Origin: Comamonas sp. 26
GTDB lineage: Bacteria > Pseudomonadota > Gammaproteobacteria > Burkholderiales > Burkholderiaceae_C
DNA length: 64,000 bases
Direction of reading: 5' to 3'
Assembly: GCF_002754475.1 (NCBI RefSeq)
Contig: NZ_PEFL01000001.1
Span: 2,790,001-2,854,000 of the forward strand
Shown here: one piece after another, positions 26,374 through 35,010 of the stretch
Position numbering within the stretch: position 1 is the first letter of the stretch
Layout of the letters: each line of letters opens with the position of its first letter
Translations under genes and position numbers: made by a program
Notes under the pieces: generated by a model
The model's database searches: none
Seen by the model: only the letters and a program-made list of their open reading frames with translations
Told to the model about the DNA's origin: nothing

Positions 26374-26402
26374 ATTGCAATGATAGCGCAATTCTAAGTC
26401 AA
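26374..26402 (-). promoter_or_regulatory. Promoter of tRNA-Arg(TCT)
   Basis: On the minus strand TTGACT (26397-26402) and TGCAAT (26374-26379) are spaced by 17 bases, with the tRNA beginning about nine bases later. Confidence 0.5.
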
Positions 26403-26730
26403 CAGTCTACGTTGGCAAACTTAAAATTGTTGACTATTATTGATGGTTACTATCCATCAAATTTTTCGAAAAAATTGAAAAAGTTTTTGGGGAAACCTGC
26501 ACGGAATTGGGAAGGATTTGGAGGAATTCAAAGGAATTCAAAGGAATTCAAAGGAATTCAAAGGAATTCAAAGGAATTCAAAGGAATTCAAAGGAATTCA
26601 AAGGAATTCAAAGGAATTCAAAGGAATTCAAAGGAATTCAAAGGAATTTTGCTATTCTTTTTTAACCTCAACCTCTTAAAAATCAATAACGTGCAGATTT
26701 TTCTAAATCAATTATTGATGGCTTAGAAGG
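26403..26730. other. AT-rich intergenic stretch holding the tandem repeat
   Basis: Low-GC sequence between the tRNA promoter and IS copy 2. One frame is open through the repeat (26412-26726) but starts without SD and consists mostly of the repeat-encoded peptide, so I do not call it a gene. Confidence 0.6.
26523..26648 (+). repeat. Tandem array of a 10-bp unit (GGAATTCAAA)
   Basis: Twelve perfect head-to-tail copies of GGAATTCAAA plus a partial unit. Each contains an EcoRI site, and they are spaced by almost one DNA helical turn. All three forward frames are free of stops and encode the same cyclic peptide, because 10 is not a multiple of 3. It is next to tRNA-Arg(TCT), between two IS copies. 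Confidence 0.95.
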
Positions 26731-27755
26731 AGCGCTGTTGCATAACTCCAGTTTGAGGCGAACCACCCCAACCCCAGCCGTGTCTATGCCACGGCCACCG
26801 TCTGAGGACGGCCCAGTTCAGTAAATCGATTCAATATGGCTGACCGGATATGCAGCTCATTCACTTGGCGTTCAAAGGTTCGGGACATCACACGCTCGCC
26901 TAGGCGCTTGATGCAGTTCATCTTGGTTTCCACCAAACTTCTGCGGTGGTAGCCGCTCCACACTTTCCATATCTTTCGCCCAAACCGCCTGCATGCAGCT
27001 ATTGCTGCGTTGCGATGCACAAAGGCAGAGCCTTTGCGCATTCGAGCATTCTTGCGTGGCGGAATAATCGGGATCGCACCACGGCGAATCACAGCCTCAT
27101 GGACCGGCTGCGTGTCGTAGGCCCCATCACTTGCCATGCTCTTGAGCACCTCATCTGCAAGTAGCTGTGCAAGTAAATCAGGGATCACTGATGCATCGCT
27201 CACATTGTTGGACGTCACAGCGATCGCCCGAATCTGTAAGGTCTGGGCATCTATGCCAATGTGCAGTTTGCGCCATTGACGACGGCGCTCAGGTCCATGC
27301 TTTTTGCATTTCCACTCACCTTCACCCAAGAACTTGATGCCTGTGGAGTCCACCAGCAAGTGCAGCCCCGCTTGGCTGCGTGTGTAGGGCACTTGAACAT
27401 TCAGATCGAGTTGCCGTCGGCACAGGGTACTGAAGTCCGGCACCGACCATGCAAGCCCACTCAGTTGCAGCATCGATTGCACCAATCCCGTGGTTTGCCT
27501 GAGCGCTAGGCCAAACAGGTTCTTGAGCGTCAAACAAAATTGGATGGCTGCATCCGAGAACTTCGGCTACGCCCGCGTTTGCCGCTGGCTGCGGCAAACC
27601 AAGCCATGCACTTATCCAGCCAAACCGTCAACGAACCACGGGCTCTAAGGGCTGCGTTGTATTGTTTCCAGTTGGTCGTGCGGTAGCGTGGATTACGTGG
27701 CTGGCTCATGCAGCTAGCCTACCGCTTGCGCAGCGTCGATTTGTGCAACAGCGCC
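26731..27755 (-). mobile_element. IS903-group element, copy 2 (defective)
   Basis: Ends AGCGCTGTTGCATAACTC (26731-26748) and the reverse complement of GATTTGTGCAACAGCGCC (27738-27755). Flanking 9-mers CTTAGAAGG and TATGGGCGG differ, so no target duplication. Same orientation as the other copies. Both ends share the variant GCGCTG instead of GCGTTG, so this copy is a slightly different lineage. Confidence 0.88.
26784..27709 (-). pseudogene. IS903-group transposase with frameshift
   Basis: The C-terminal 249 residues are intact (LLVDSTGIKF, SDGAYDTQ-like, YHRRSLVETK). The N-terminal part from ATG 27709 (MSQ...RYRTTNWKQYNAAL) is in another frame. The break is a one-base deletion near 27560, where copies 1 and 4 have GAACTGCGGGC or GAACTTCGGGC and this copy has GAACTTCGGC. 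Confidence 0.85.
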
Positions 27756-28051
27756 TATGGGCGGTGAATGGAGTGACTCCAATCCAGTCTGAACGTGTGC
27801 ATTCTTAAGGAGAAATATGGTACCGTAAAACGTTTATAGCGCGGCTGCTCCTGGCCGATAGCAGCCCGCTGACAAGAGGCTTTAGGTTAGGCTTGGGCTG
27901 CACGAAAACACTCACCGGAGCTAGCATCAGCAAAGACTATGCCTCCATCTGGGTACCGGCCAGCGCCCACAACAATCGGTTGATGCACAGTCCGGTTAGC
28001 TCTTAGAAGGCACATTGCCGCTTCTTCTGCAAAAAAATTTGCAATCAGTGC
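27756..28051. other. Spacer with no recognised gene
   Basis: Nearly 300 bases after IS copy 2. Short open frames exist (one reads IWVPASAHNNRLMH) but none has SD or family resemblance. Confidence 0.5.
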
Positions 28052-28077
28052 ATCCAAACATCGATCTCATGGGTAGT
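28052..28077 (+). promoter_or_regulatory. Candidate ECF-sigma promoter upstream of the DUF3455 gene
   Basis: ATCCAAAC as -35-like block and TGGGTAGT as -10-like block, 10 bases apart. The same two blocks with the same spacing (ATCCAGAC and TGCGTACT) lie upstream of the fasciclin gene at 30240-30265; 18 of 26 positions agree. The sigma factor encoded between them is the likely reader. Confidence 0.55.
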
Positions 28078-28145
28078 ACCTGCAGCAACACAGCAAATGT
28101 GCTGCATCAGCGAATTTTCTCAACCAATCTATTTGGAGAATCTCG

Positions 28146-28721
28146 ATGTCGACCACTCAATTAGCACACCGCCTAGCAGCCTTTGCTGCCATCACCTCCA
28201 CCGCAGCTTTACTCACTGCCTGCGGCTCGATGAAGTCTCCGGCTAGCAACTTCTCTCAGGCCTCGCTGCCAGCGCCCATTCAGGTCCCAGCCGGTCACAA
28301 GGTCGCCTGGGAAACTGTGGGTAGTGGCGACATCACCTACGAATGCCGGGACAAAACCAACGCACCAGGTCAAACCGAATGGGTCTTCGTAGGACCTAAT
28401 GCTGTACTGAAAGACCGCTCCGGCAAAACTGTAGGCCGCTACTACGGCCCGCCCGCAACCTGGGAAGCCAACGACGGCTCTAAGCTCACCGCCACACAGC
28501 TCGCAGTGGCTCCTTCCGGCCCTGGCAACTTGCCATATCAATTGGTCAAAGCCAATCCCGCCATGGGTGTCGGCTCACTGGTAGGCGTTAGCTACATACA
28601 GCGCGTAGCGCTCCAAGGGGGCGTGGCACCGGCCGATCAACCTTGCACCCCGGTAACCAAGGGTCAAAAGACCATGGTCAAGTACCAAGCTGATTACATC
28701 TTCTGGAAACCCACGATGTAA
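28146..28721 (+). CDS. DUF3455-domain lipoprotein
   Basis: Protein of 191 residues with signal peptide and lipobox (LLTACGS). Domain features: IQVPAGHKVAWETVGSGDIT, TEWVFVGPNAVLKDRSGK, YYGPPATWEANDGSK and a C-terminal Cys in DQPCTPVTKG. DUF3455 proteins are secreted and of unknown function. It lies 27 bases upstream of the ECF sigma gene, behind the candidate sigma-specific promoter at 28052, so the three genes 28146-30091 probably form one autoregulated operon. Confidence 0.85.
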   Translation: MSTTQLAHRLAAFAAITSTAALLTACGSMKSPASNFSQASLPAPIQVPAGHKVAWETVGSGDITYECRDKTNAPGQTEWVFVGPNAVLKDRSGKTVGRYYGPPATWEANDGSKLTATQLAVAPSGPGNLPYQLVKANPAMGVGSLVGVSYIQRVALQGGVAPADQPCTPVTKGQKTMVKYQADYIFWKPTM

Positions 28722-28748
28722 GGCTTTGCCACGGCATGACTAGAATGA

Positions 28749-29366
28749 ATGAAGGATCTACCTCTATTTCTTTCTACCCTTTTATTTGTGCCGCCTGCAG
28801 CCGCCCTCCAAGACGACGCTTTCGACCACGACGCTGCGCTACAAGCCTGTGCGCGAGGTGATAGCGAGGCCTTGCGCAGCATCTATGAGCGCGAAGCGCG
28901 CTACCTGCTGGGTGTAGCTCTCAGAATTGTTCGCGATCGTGCCGCTGCAGAGGATGTTCTGCACGATGCTTTTGTGTCCATCTGGGAGCGCGCCTCGAGT
29001 TTTGACGCCGGCCGAGGTGCTGGGCGAGGCTGGATCTACAGCATTGCCAGACATGCCGCACTGAATAGAGTGCGTGACAGCGCACGCGAGACAGTGCTGG
29101 ATGAACCGGCTACGACTCACCTCGATGCACAGGCAGCTTTTGCTACATGGCAGGAAGGTGGCGATGAACTTGCACGACAGGTAGCGCTTGGCCGTCTGGG
29201 ACAATGCCTTGATGGTTTAGAGCCAGCACGCCGCGCATGCCTGTTGCACGCTTATGTTGACGGCTGCACACATAGCGAAATTGCCGAGAGGGTCAAAGTC
29301 CCCCTGGGCACAGTAAAAGCCTGGATTCAGCGCGGACTGCGCGCACTGCGGGAATGCATGCAATGA
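28749..29366 (+). CDS. ECF RNA polymerase sigma factor (SigK-like)
   Basis: Protein of 205 residues. Region 2: EREARYLLGVALRIVRDRAA, AEDVLHDAFVSIWERA and GRGWIYSIARHAALNRVRDS. Region 4: CLLHAYVDGCTHSEIAERVK and VPLGTVKAWIQRGLRALREC. It is coupled to an anti-sigma gene through ATGA overlap at 29363. The pairing with an RskA-like anti-sigma and a nearby fasciclin gene is like the actinobacterial SigK module. Confidence 0.9.
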   Translation: MKDLPLFLSTLLFVPPAAALQDDAFDHDAALQACARGDSEALRSIYEREARYLLGVALRIVRDRAAAEDVLHDAFVSIWERASSFDAGRGAGRGWIYSIARHAALNRVRDSARETVLDEPATTHLDAQAAFATWQEGGDELARQVALGRLGQCLDGLEPARRACLLHAYVDGCTHSEIAERVKVPLGTVKAWIQRGLRALRECMQ

Positions 29367-30091
29367 GCAGAGAAGCCCAACAACCACAGCCTCCAGACGA
29401 CCTGTATACCCAGGCCGGAGAGTATGTATTGGGTACACTCGAAGTCAGTCAGCGTCGTTCCATCGAAGCTCGCCTGCCTTACGAACCCGCCCTGCGTGCA
29501 GCCGTGGACGAATGGGAGCAGCGACTGCTGCCCCTCACCTCGTTGGCTGAGCCGGTCGAACCGGCAACCAGCCTCTGGCAGCGCATTGCCGCAAGCATTA
29601 CAAAAGCCAAGCCCACCCAAGCTGCAGCGGCAAAGATTCGCTGGTGGCAGTGGGAGAGCGTGGCTCTCTGGCGCGGACTGACCGGTACCAGCTTCGCCGC
29701 CGCGGCGGTGTTGGCAGCAGTCCTTGTTGCGCGCGAAGCCTCAACTCCTGCAGCGCCCCGCTATTTCGTCGTACTAGCGGCACCTCAAAGCCAGTCTCCG
29801 GGGTGGCTGGTGCAAGCCCAGGTCGAGGGAAGACTGCGTCTGGTCCCGCTAGGTACTGACAGCGTTCCCGCCGAGAAATCCCTGCAGTTCTGGACCAAGG
29901 CTGACGGCTGGAGCGCACCTGCATCTCTGGGCTTGGTAAAGCCTGGCGAGGTCATAGAGATTCCGGTGGACAAGCTTCCCCCTCTGCAGCCCAATCAGTT
30001 GTTCGAGCTAACCTTGGAGCCCTACGGTGGATCGCCGATTGGCCGCCCCACAGGCCCCATCCAGTTCATAGGCCGAGCCGTCCAGATCTAG
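29363..30091 (+). CDS. Anti-sigma factor (RskA/anti-sigma-K type), membrane-bound
   Basis: Protein of 242 residues. The N-terminal zinc-free anti-sigma domain (LYTQAGEYVLGTLEVSQRRS, IEARLPYEPALRAAVDEWEQ) is followed by one transmembrane helix near residues 108-128 (GTSFAAAAVLAAVLVA). A periplasmic anti-sigma-K-like domain follows (FVVLAAPQSQSPGWLVQA, LQFWTKADG, PVDKLPPLQPNQLFELTLEP). It holds the sigma factor at the membrane until a periplasmic signal triggers release. ATG 29363 overlaps the sigma stop. Confidence 0.88.
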   Translation: MSREAQQPQPPDDLYTQAGEYVLGTLEVSQRRSIEARLPYEPALRAAVDEWEQRLLPLTSLAEPVEPATSLWQRIAASITKAKPTQAAAAKIRWWQWESVALWRGLTGTSFAAAAVLAAVLVAREASTPAAPRYFVVLAAPQSQSPGWLVQAQVEGRLRLVPLGTDSVPAEKSLQFWTKADGWSAPASLGLVKPGEVIEIPVDKLPPLQPNQLFELTLEPYGGSPIGRPTGPIQFIGRAVQI

Positions 30092-30239
30092 GATTACCGC
30101 CGATAAAAAACAGAGAGGCACCGCCTCGCCTGAGCATTTTCATAGACTAGCATCTTCGCTATTTAAGGCATTCTTGCCATATGTCTTCGTGTGCGCAGCT
30201 AAATCATCACCAAGACAAGTAACTAGAAAAATTTAATGA

Positions 30240-30265
30240 ATCCAGACATGGCTTGCCTGCGTACT
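30240..30265 (+). promoter_or_regulatory. Candidate ECF-sigma promoter upstream of the fasciclin gene
   Basis: ATCCAGAC and TGCGTACT, spaced as in 28052-28077. Located 44 bases before the fasciclin ATG. The shared architecture suggests both promoters are read by the sigma factor at 28749. Confidence 0.55.
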
Positions 30266-30308
30266 CATTACAGCCGGCATTTTTCGGCTTGTATATCAAG
30301 GAGCATCC

Positions 30309-30872
30309 ATGTTCTCGATTCAATCTGCACGTAAGTTGGCCTCGTTCAGCCTGGCAATCTCGTTGTCTGCTGTATCCGCTGCGGCAATGGCTGATGTGAT
30401 GGTGGGTGGAGCGCCCATGCTGCCTTCCAAGGACATCATCGACAACGCCGTCAACTCCAAAGATCACACCACTTTGGTTGCAGCGGTCAAAGCTGCCGGC
30501 CTCGTCGACACACTCAAAGGACCCGGACCATTTACCGTCTTTGCTCCAACCAATGCCGCGTTTGATGCTCTGCCCGCAGGCACTGTCGATACGCTGCTCA
30601 AGCCGGAAAACAAAGAGATGCTGACAACAATCCTTACCTACCACGTTGTCCCAGGAAAATGGGACGCCGCGGCTCTCAGCAAAATGATCAAGGACGGTAA
30701 AGGCAAGGCCATGATCAAGACTGTCAGCGGTGGCACCCTCACGGCCAAGTCCAGCGGCAAGAAAATCATGCTAATAGATGAAAAAGGTGGCATGGCCACA
30801 GTGACCATTCCAAACGTGTATCAATCCAATGGCGTAATTCACGTGATTGACAAGGTATTGCTACCCAAATAA
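30309..30872 (+). CDS. Secreted fasciclin-domain protein
   Basis: Protein of 187 residues with a Sec signal peptide (cleavage near AAAMA-D). One complete fasciclin (FAS1) domain: NSKDHTTLVAAVKAAGL, GPFTVFAPTNAAFDALPAGT, LTTILTYHVVPGKWDA, and the C-terminal NGVIHVIDKVLLPK. Extracytoplasmic adhesion or stress protein. SD AAGGAG precedes ATG 30309. In mycobacteria FAS1 proteins MPT70/MPT83 are the main SigK targets, matching the neighbours here. Confidence 0.9.
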   Translation: MFSIQSARKLASFSLAISLSAVSAAAMADVMVGGAPMLPSKDIIDNAVNSKDHTTLVAAVKAAGLVDTLKGPGPFTVFAPTNAAFDALPAGTVDTLLKPENKEMLTTILTYHVVPGKWDAAALSKMIKDGKGKAMIKTVSGGTLTAKSSGKKIMLIDEKGGMATVTIPNVYQSNGVIHVIDKVLLPK

Positions 30873-31037
30873 TTGAAAGCCCAAGCCGTAGGATCTAAAT
30901 GAGCCTTCAGCTGAAATATGGGATATCCCTTGAAATCGACCCCAACATCACTGGCGTGATGATTGCGGTCGATGGTACGGAAACCCGCTGGAGTACAAGA
31001 CCCGCTGCCGCTATATTCACCGAAATGAGATCCACTA
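30873..31037 (+). other. Spacer with a short ORF truncated by IS copy 3
   Basis: ATG 30900 reads MSLQLKYGISLEIDPNITGV and runs into the IS left end at 31038. It could be the 5' end of a lost gene, but there is no clear SD and no family is recognised. Confidence 0.3.
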
Positions 31038-32018
31038 GGCGTTTTTGCATAAATCCGTCTGAGGTTGAGTTACCTCTTAACCCCAGACGCAGCTATGCCA
31101 CGACCACCGTCTGCGGATGTGCAGTTCATTGACTTGCCGTTCAAAGGTGCGGGACATGACCCGCTCGCCCAGTCGTTTGATGCAGTTCATCTTGGTCTCT
31201 ACTAGGCTGCGCCGGTGATAACCACATATCCTTCGGCCCAAGTGTCTGCATGCGGTGATAGCCGCATTGCGATACGCAAAGGCATCGCCTTTGCGTATTC
31301 GTGCATTTTTCCTCGGGTGAACGATGGGAATGGCTCCTCTTTGGATGGCCGCTTCATACATCGGCTGGGTGTCATAGGCATCATCACCGGTAAGGCTGAG
31401 TACAGCCTCGTTGCCAGGGACTTGTCCAACATCTGGGCAACGACAGCCGCATCGCTCACATCATTGCTGGCCACGCAAATCGCCCGTATCTGCAACGTTT
31501 GAGCGTCAATGCCGATATGCAGCTTGCGCCACTGACGTCGGCGCTCAGGGCCGTGCTTTTTGCACTTCCACTCGCCTTCACCCAAAAACCTGATACCCGT
31601 AGAGTCCACGAGTAAATGCAGCCCTGCCTGACTAGAGCGATACGGCACATGAACTTGCAGACTATGTTGACGACGGCAGACAGTGCTGAAGTCAGGCACT
31701 GACCAATGCAGTCCTGACAAATGCAAAAGGGATTCAACAAAGCCCATCGTCTGGCGTAACGCTAGACCGAACAAGTTCTTGATGGTCAGGCAAAACTGGA
31801 CGGCTGCATCAGAGAACCTCAGACTGCGCCCACGTTTACCGCTGGCTGAGGTAAACCATTGCATGCGTTTATCGAGCCAGATAGTCAACGAGCCCCGTGA
31901 CTTCAAAGCGGCGTTGTAGCTAGGCAAGTTGGTAGTGCGATAGCTGGGCCTAGAACTGCGGGTCTTACTCATCCGGCGAGCCTATCGGATCGCACTGACT
32001 GATTTATGCAACAACGCC
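31038..32018 (-). mobile_element. IS903-group element, copy 3 (defective, with deletions)
   Basis: Ends GGCGTTTTTGCATAAATC (31038-31055) and reverse complement of GATTTATGCAACAACGCC (32001-32018). It is 981 bp, about 50 bp shorter than copy 1. Flanking 9-mers GATCCACTA and GCTGAGTGG do not match. Confidence 0.88.
31077..31972 (-). pseudogene. IS903-group transposase, multiply disrupted
   Basis: The N-terminal 190 residues from ATG 31972 are normal (PSYRTTNLPSYNAALKSRGS, LLVDSTGIRF). A frameshift near 31405 then breaks LSLTGDDAYDTQ; the rest (IPIVHPRKNARIRKGDAFAY, GYHRRSLVETK) is in another frame. A few codons are missing before GYHRR, and the last 20 residues are replaced after VNELHIR. Not functional. 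Confidence 0.88.
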
Positions 32019-32075
32019 GCTGAGTGGCTGGACGAACAAACTGCGCAATGCCCAAAGGATAAGCCGTGACGAGCA

Positions 32076-32519
32076 TCAAGGACTGCTGCTGAACATTCTG
32101 TCCCGTTGCGCGATCAATACCCGGCTCATCACTTGATCGACGGCATTCAAATACTGATCGTTCGACTCTTGTCCGCGACCGTTTGGCCTGAGCCAAATAT
32201 GACCTCGCTTAGAGACGGATGAAGTGTAGAAATACGGGGACAAAGGGGGCCCTGTGTACGTTGCGCTTAATGCAATGCGGTGTGACGCAAAGTCCAAGTA
32301 GAGACAGAAGTCACGTGGCACCCTCCAGCACTCTGACACAGCGTCGGTCAACCCTGGTATGCCGCTCTTCTTATAAACCTGCAGCGCATCGGAAACAGCT
32401 CTCTTTACCTCGCTCGAAACTGTACTGGCGACATCGCTGGTGTCCTGCGCAATCGTTTTTTCAGACAGTGTGGCAAAACAGATTGATGCCAGTAAGAACG
32501 TAATGGCTTTTGTTTTCAT
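32076..32519 (-). CDS. Hypothetical secreted protein
   Basis: 147 residues from ATG 32519. The N-terminus MKTKAITFLLASICFATLSE is a Sec signal peptide. The mature part has one Cys pair (SECWRVPRDFCLYLDF) and no recognised domain. It stands alone between IS copy 3 and the rdgC remnant. The longer frame to 32549 is less likely because it would hide the signal peptide. Confidence 0.5.
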   Translation of the reverse strand: MKTKAITFLLASICFATLSEKTIAQDTSDVASTVSSEVKRAVSDALQVYKKSGIPGLTDAVSECWRVPRDFCLYLDFASHRIALSATYTGPPLSPYFYTSSVSKRGHIWLRPNGRGQESNDQYLNAVDQVMSRVLIAQRDRMFSSSP

Positions 32520-32622
32520 GACATGACAGACAAGAAGCAACCCCGACAACTAAATTTGTTATCTGTGATCAATTTTGCGGCAGCTCACACTCCGAAATAT
32601 TGCAGTGCATCAAAAACCAACA

Positions 32623-32650
32623 AACCCGCAATCAGCGGGTTTTATTATTT
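32623..32650 (+). terminator. Terminator preceding the rdgC remnant
   Basis: ACCCGC-AATCA-GCGGGT followed by TTTATTATTT. Phage-type spacing: the next ORF starts 12 bases later. Confidence 0.75.
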
Positions 32651-32661
32651 ATGGAGCCAAA

Positions 32662-33232
32662 ATGTTCAATAACATAACCATTTACCGCATTACCGAGAGC
32701 TTGCAGGTGCTGGCTGATGCCCTGCAAAAGACAGTTTTTGCCGAGTGGTGAGCAGCATGGCCGGCTGGTCGAATCTGTGGCCGGGCAATGCGTGATGCGC
32801 TTCATGAGCGAATCCAAGATGTTGCCTGTCAGTATGCTCAACCGCAGGGTTCACGAAAAGGCTGCTCACATTCAGGCGACTGAGGTCCGCAAGCTAGGCA
32901 AAAAAGAGAAAAAAGACCTGAAGGACGAGGCCAAGCTGGCCCTGCTGGCCGCCGAAGACGAACGCCTGCCCGGTTTTACGCTGGCACTGGTAGATACACA
33001 GACCAGCCCACAGGCTGCCATGGTCCATTGGCTGATGACGCAAGAGCCGCCCGCAGGCTTTGTGGTGGATCGCGAATATGAACTGAAGGCTGCCGACGAA
33101 TCCAAGGCTGTGGTGCGTTACGCACTCCACCCGCTGGATATTGACGAGGTGCGCCAGCACATCGAGCACGGCAAGATGCCCACCAAGCTGGCCATGACAT
33201 GGGACGACCGGCCCATAAGCTGCACCTGCTGA
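32662..33232 (+). pseudogene. rdgC: Phage rdgC remnant
   Basis: ATG 32662 begins MFNNITIYRITESLQVLADA as in RdgC (usually MFKNLTIYRI), then stops at about 32752. The protein continues one frame over with GRLVESVAGQCVMRFMSESK, KKEKKDLKDEAKLALL and AAMVHWLMTQEPPAGFVVDR, through VVRYALHPLDIDEVRQHIEH to KLAMTWDDR. About 35 residues expected after KLALL are missing, and the final segment is out of frame (ISCTC). RdgC is a ring-shaped DNA-binding protein that modulates RecA; this copy cannot be functional. Confidence 0.8.
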
Positions 33233-33280
33233 TACCGCCCCCCCAGCGAAAACCCATTCTAAGAAGCCACCTCACAACCC

Positions 33281-33306
33281 AGCCCGCCATGCAGCGGGCT
33301 TTTTTC
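33281..33306 (+). terminator. Phage-type terminator
   Basis: AGCCCGC-CATGCA-GCGGGCT then TTTTTC. The same stem recurs at 49237 and 50352, which links this segment to the prophage genes at 48.7-52.3 kb. Confidence 0.85.
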
Positions 33307-33319
33307 TTTGGAGGCTCAA

Positions 33320-33703
33320 TTGAGTCTGACTTTCGTGAACCACAACGGCGACCGTATCTCTCAGAGCCGAATGGCAGACATGCGAGCCCAAGGAGCAGAG
33401 CTCGACCGCAAGCGTCGCCTTACTGTCAAGACAGACCCCGTGTCAGTGCACAAGGGCTGGCGCGTCTCGGGTATCCAGCTTGGCAAGCTGGAAAAGGCAA
33501 TGCAAGCGCACGGGCGGCTGCGCCAAATGGCGCAAAAGGCAGGCGGCAAACTGCCAGAACCATTTGATGAAACAGCATGGCTTCGCCCCGCCAAGCACAC
33601 TGCTGTACGCGGCAAGGCCTACATCCTTCAAGAGGCTGCCCAGCAATGCAAAGAACTGACCGCCAAGGCCGGATGGATCAATGCCCAGATTCAAGAAATC
33701 TAG
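33320..33703 (+). CDS. Small phage hypothetical protein with TTG start
   Basis: 127 residues, basic. TTG 33320 is chosen because GGAGG lies six bases upstream; no ATG is suitably placed. Begins LTFVNHNGDRISQSRMADMR and ends ELTAKAGWINAQIQEI. No known domain. It contains a 22-base string (33452-33473) that also occurs at 49030-49051. Confidence 0.6.
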   Translation: MSLTFVNHNGDRISQSRMADMRAQGAELDRKRRLTVKTDPVSVHKGWRVSGIQLGKLEKAMQAHGRLRQMAQKAGGKLPEPFDETAWLRPAKHTAVRGKAYILQEAAQQCKELTAKAGWINAQIQEI

Positions 33704-33842
33704 AAGGTTGTCTCTTGATGTCCATGACCTCAAGCAGATCCTATTCAGAATCTTCAACGTGATTTACTTATGAGGAAAGTCAGGCAAACTGCTATTTGCA
33801 ACAACTATTCGCGCTACGGATTTACGCGTCTATTAACTGGCA

Positions 33843-34997
33843 ATGGCATCCACCTCCGAGAAAACACGTGGACTTCCTCTGTGGAGCCCTAAGTCTTCAT
33901 CGCCTCTGGCTGATGAGGTTCAGCACTTCGAGCGCTGGCGACGGCGCACCTGGCAGCTACATATATCAGTCCTATTGAGCCATCTATATGCCTTTGGACT
34001 ATTTCTCGGACACTCCTGGGCAGGCTACGCGCCACTGCATGCAGTTTTGCTCTACGGCCTCTGGATAAGCATAGGAATGGCCTTCATCACCTGGGCCTAC
34101 GCAAGTGGCTGGAGTCAGACTCAACGCGACCCTGGCTTGTTCTTCTGGCACCAATTGATCGCGGTTACAGGGGTGCTGGGCTTGCTTATGGCAGCACCCA
34201 AAGTCGCGTTTCAGGCACTGGTTATGCTTTTAGTCTTCAGCACCGATGGATTTCTTGCGCCACGGCGTACCAGCTTCTGGATGACTTGGAGCCGCACGCT
34301 CATTGCAATTGCTTTGGCCGTTTACTGGGTGGGGCCACAGATGCGTATGACGACCGACACACTGATCGGGCAATTCCTAACCGTCGGCACTATGCTGGGT
34401 GCGGTCGTCCGATGCAGTGTCCTAGTCACTTACTTTCGCAGCATGCAATATCGACTCAGTGCGAGTAATGAAAAACTGGCCATCGCGCTAAAGCAGATTG
34501 AAGACTTAGCGCGCAATGATGATTTGACGGGAATAGCGAACCGCCGAGGCATCATGGAGCGGCTGCAGCAATGCATCAACACAGCCCGGCGCAGTAATAC
34601 TCCATTTTGCATTGCATTACTTGATATTGATTTTTTCAAACAAGTTAATGACCGCTATGGTCATGAAGGCGGAGATAAAGTGCTTAGAGCCTTTGGTCAA
34701 CTTCTTTCATCGCAGATTCGTGCAGCCGATCATGTTGGTCGTTATGGTGGAGAAGAATTTCTTCTAGTGCTCTGTGACACCGAAGCTTCCCAAGCCAAGG
34801 TATTGCTTGAGAGAATTCGCGAGCGAACAGAATCCCTTCCGTGGTCGCAAATGCTCCACAAAGAACTGCGAGTAACCTGCACGCTGGGTGCTGCTCAGTA
34901 CCGACAGGGAGAAACCGCCGAAGCTCTCATCTCCCGTGCTGATGTCGCCATGTACAAAGGTAAAGCGACAGGGCGCAATCGCGTAGTTCTCGCTTAG
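33843..34997 (+). CDS. Diguanylate cyclase (GGDEF), membrane-bound
   Basis: Protein of 384 residues. Residues about 45-200 hold five to six transmembrane helices (LHISVLLSHLYAFGLFLG, ALVMLLVFSTDGFLA, WSRTLIAIALAVYWV). Residues about 220-384 are a GGDEF domain: DDLTGIANRRGIMERL, ALLDIDFFKQVNDRYGHEGG, RYGGEEFLLVL (active-site GGEEF) and RADVAMYKGKATGRN. An RxxD inhibitory site (RAAD) lies just before the active site, so c-di-GMP product inhibition is expected. Makes c-di-GMP; ends 14 bases before IS copy 4. Confidence 0.92.
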   Translation: MASTSEKTRGLPLWSPKSSSPLADEVQHFERWRRRTWQLHISVLLSHLYAFGLFLGHSWAGYAPLHAVLLYGLWISIGMAFITWAYASGWSQTQRDPGLFFWHQLIAVTGVLGLLMAAPKVAFQALVMLLVFSTDGFLAPRRTSFWMTWSRTLIAIALAVYWVGPQMRMTTDTLIGQFLTVGTMLGAVVRCSVLVTYFRSMQYRLSASNEKLAIALKQIEDLARNDDLTGIANRRGIMERLQQCINTARRSNTPFCIALLDIDFFKQVNDRYGHEGGDKVLRAFGQLLSSQIRAADHVGRYGGEEFLLVLCDTEASQAKVLLERIRERTESLPWSQMLHKELRVTCTLGAAQYRQGETAEALISRADVAMYKGKATGRNRVVLA

Positions 34998-35010
34998 TTA
35001 AAATTACTCG

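Noticed and set aside
26523-26648. CRISPR-like array
   Set aside because: The 10-bp units are directly adjacent with no spacers.
26412-26726. ORF through the tandem repeat encoding EFKGIQRNSK units
   Set aside because: The frame is open only because the repeat has no stops in any frame; no SD and weak start.
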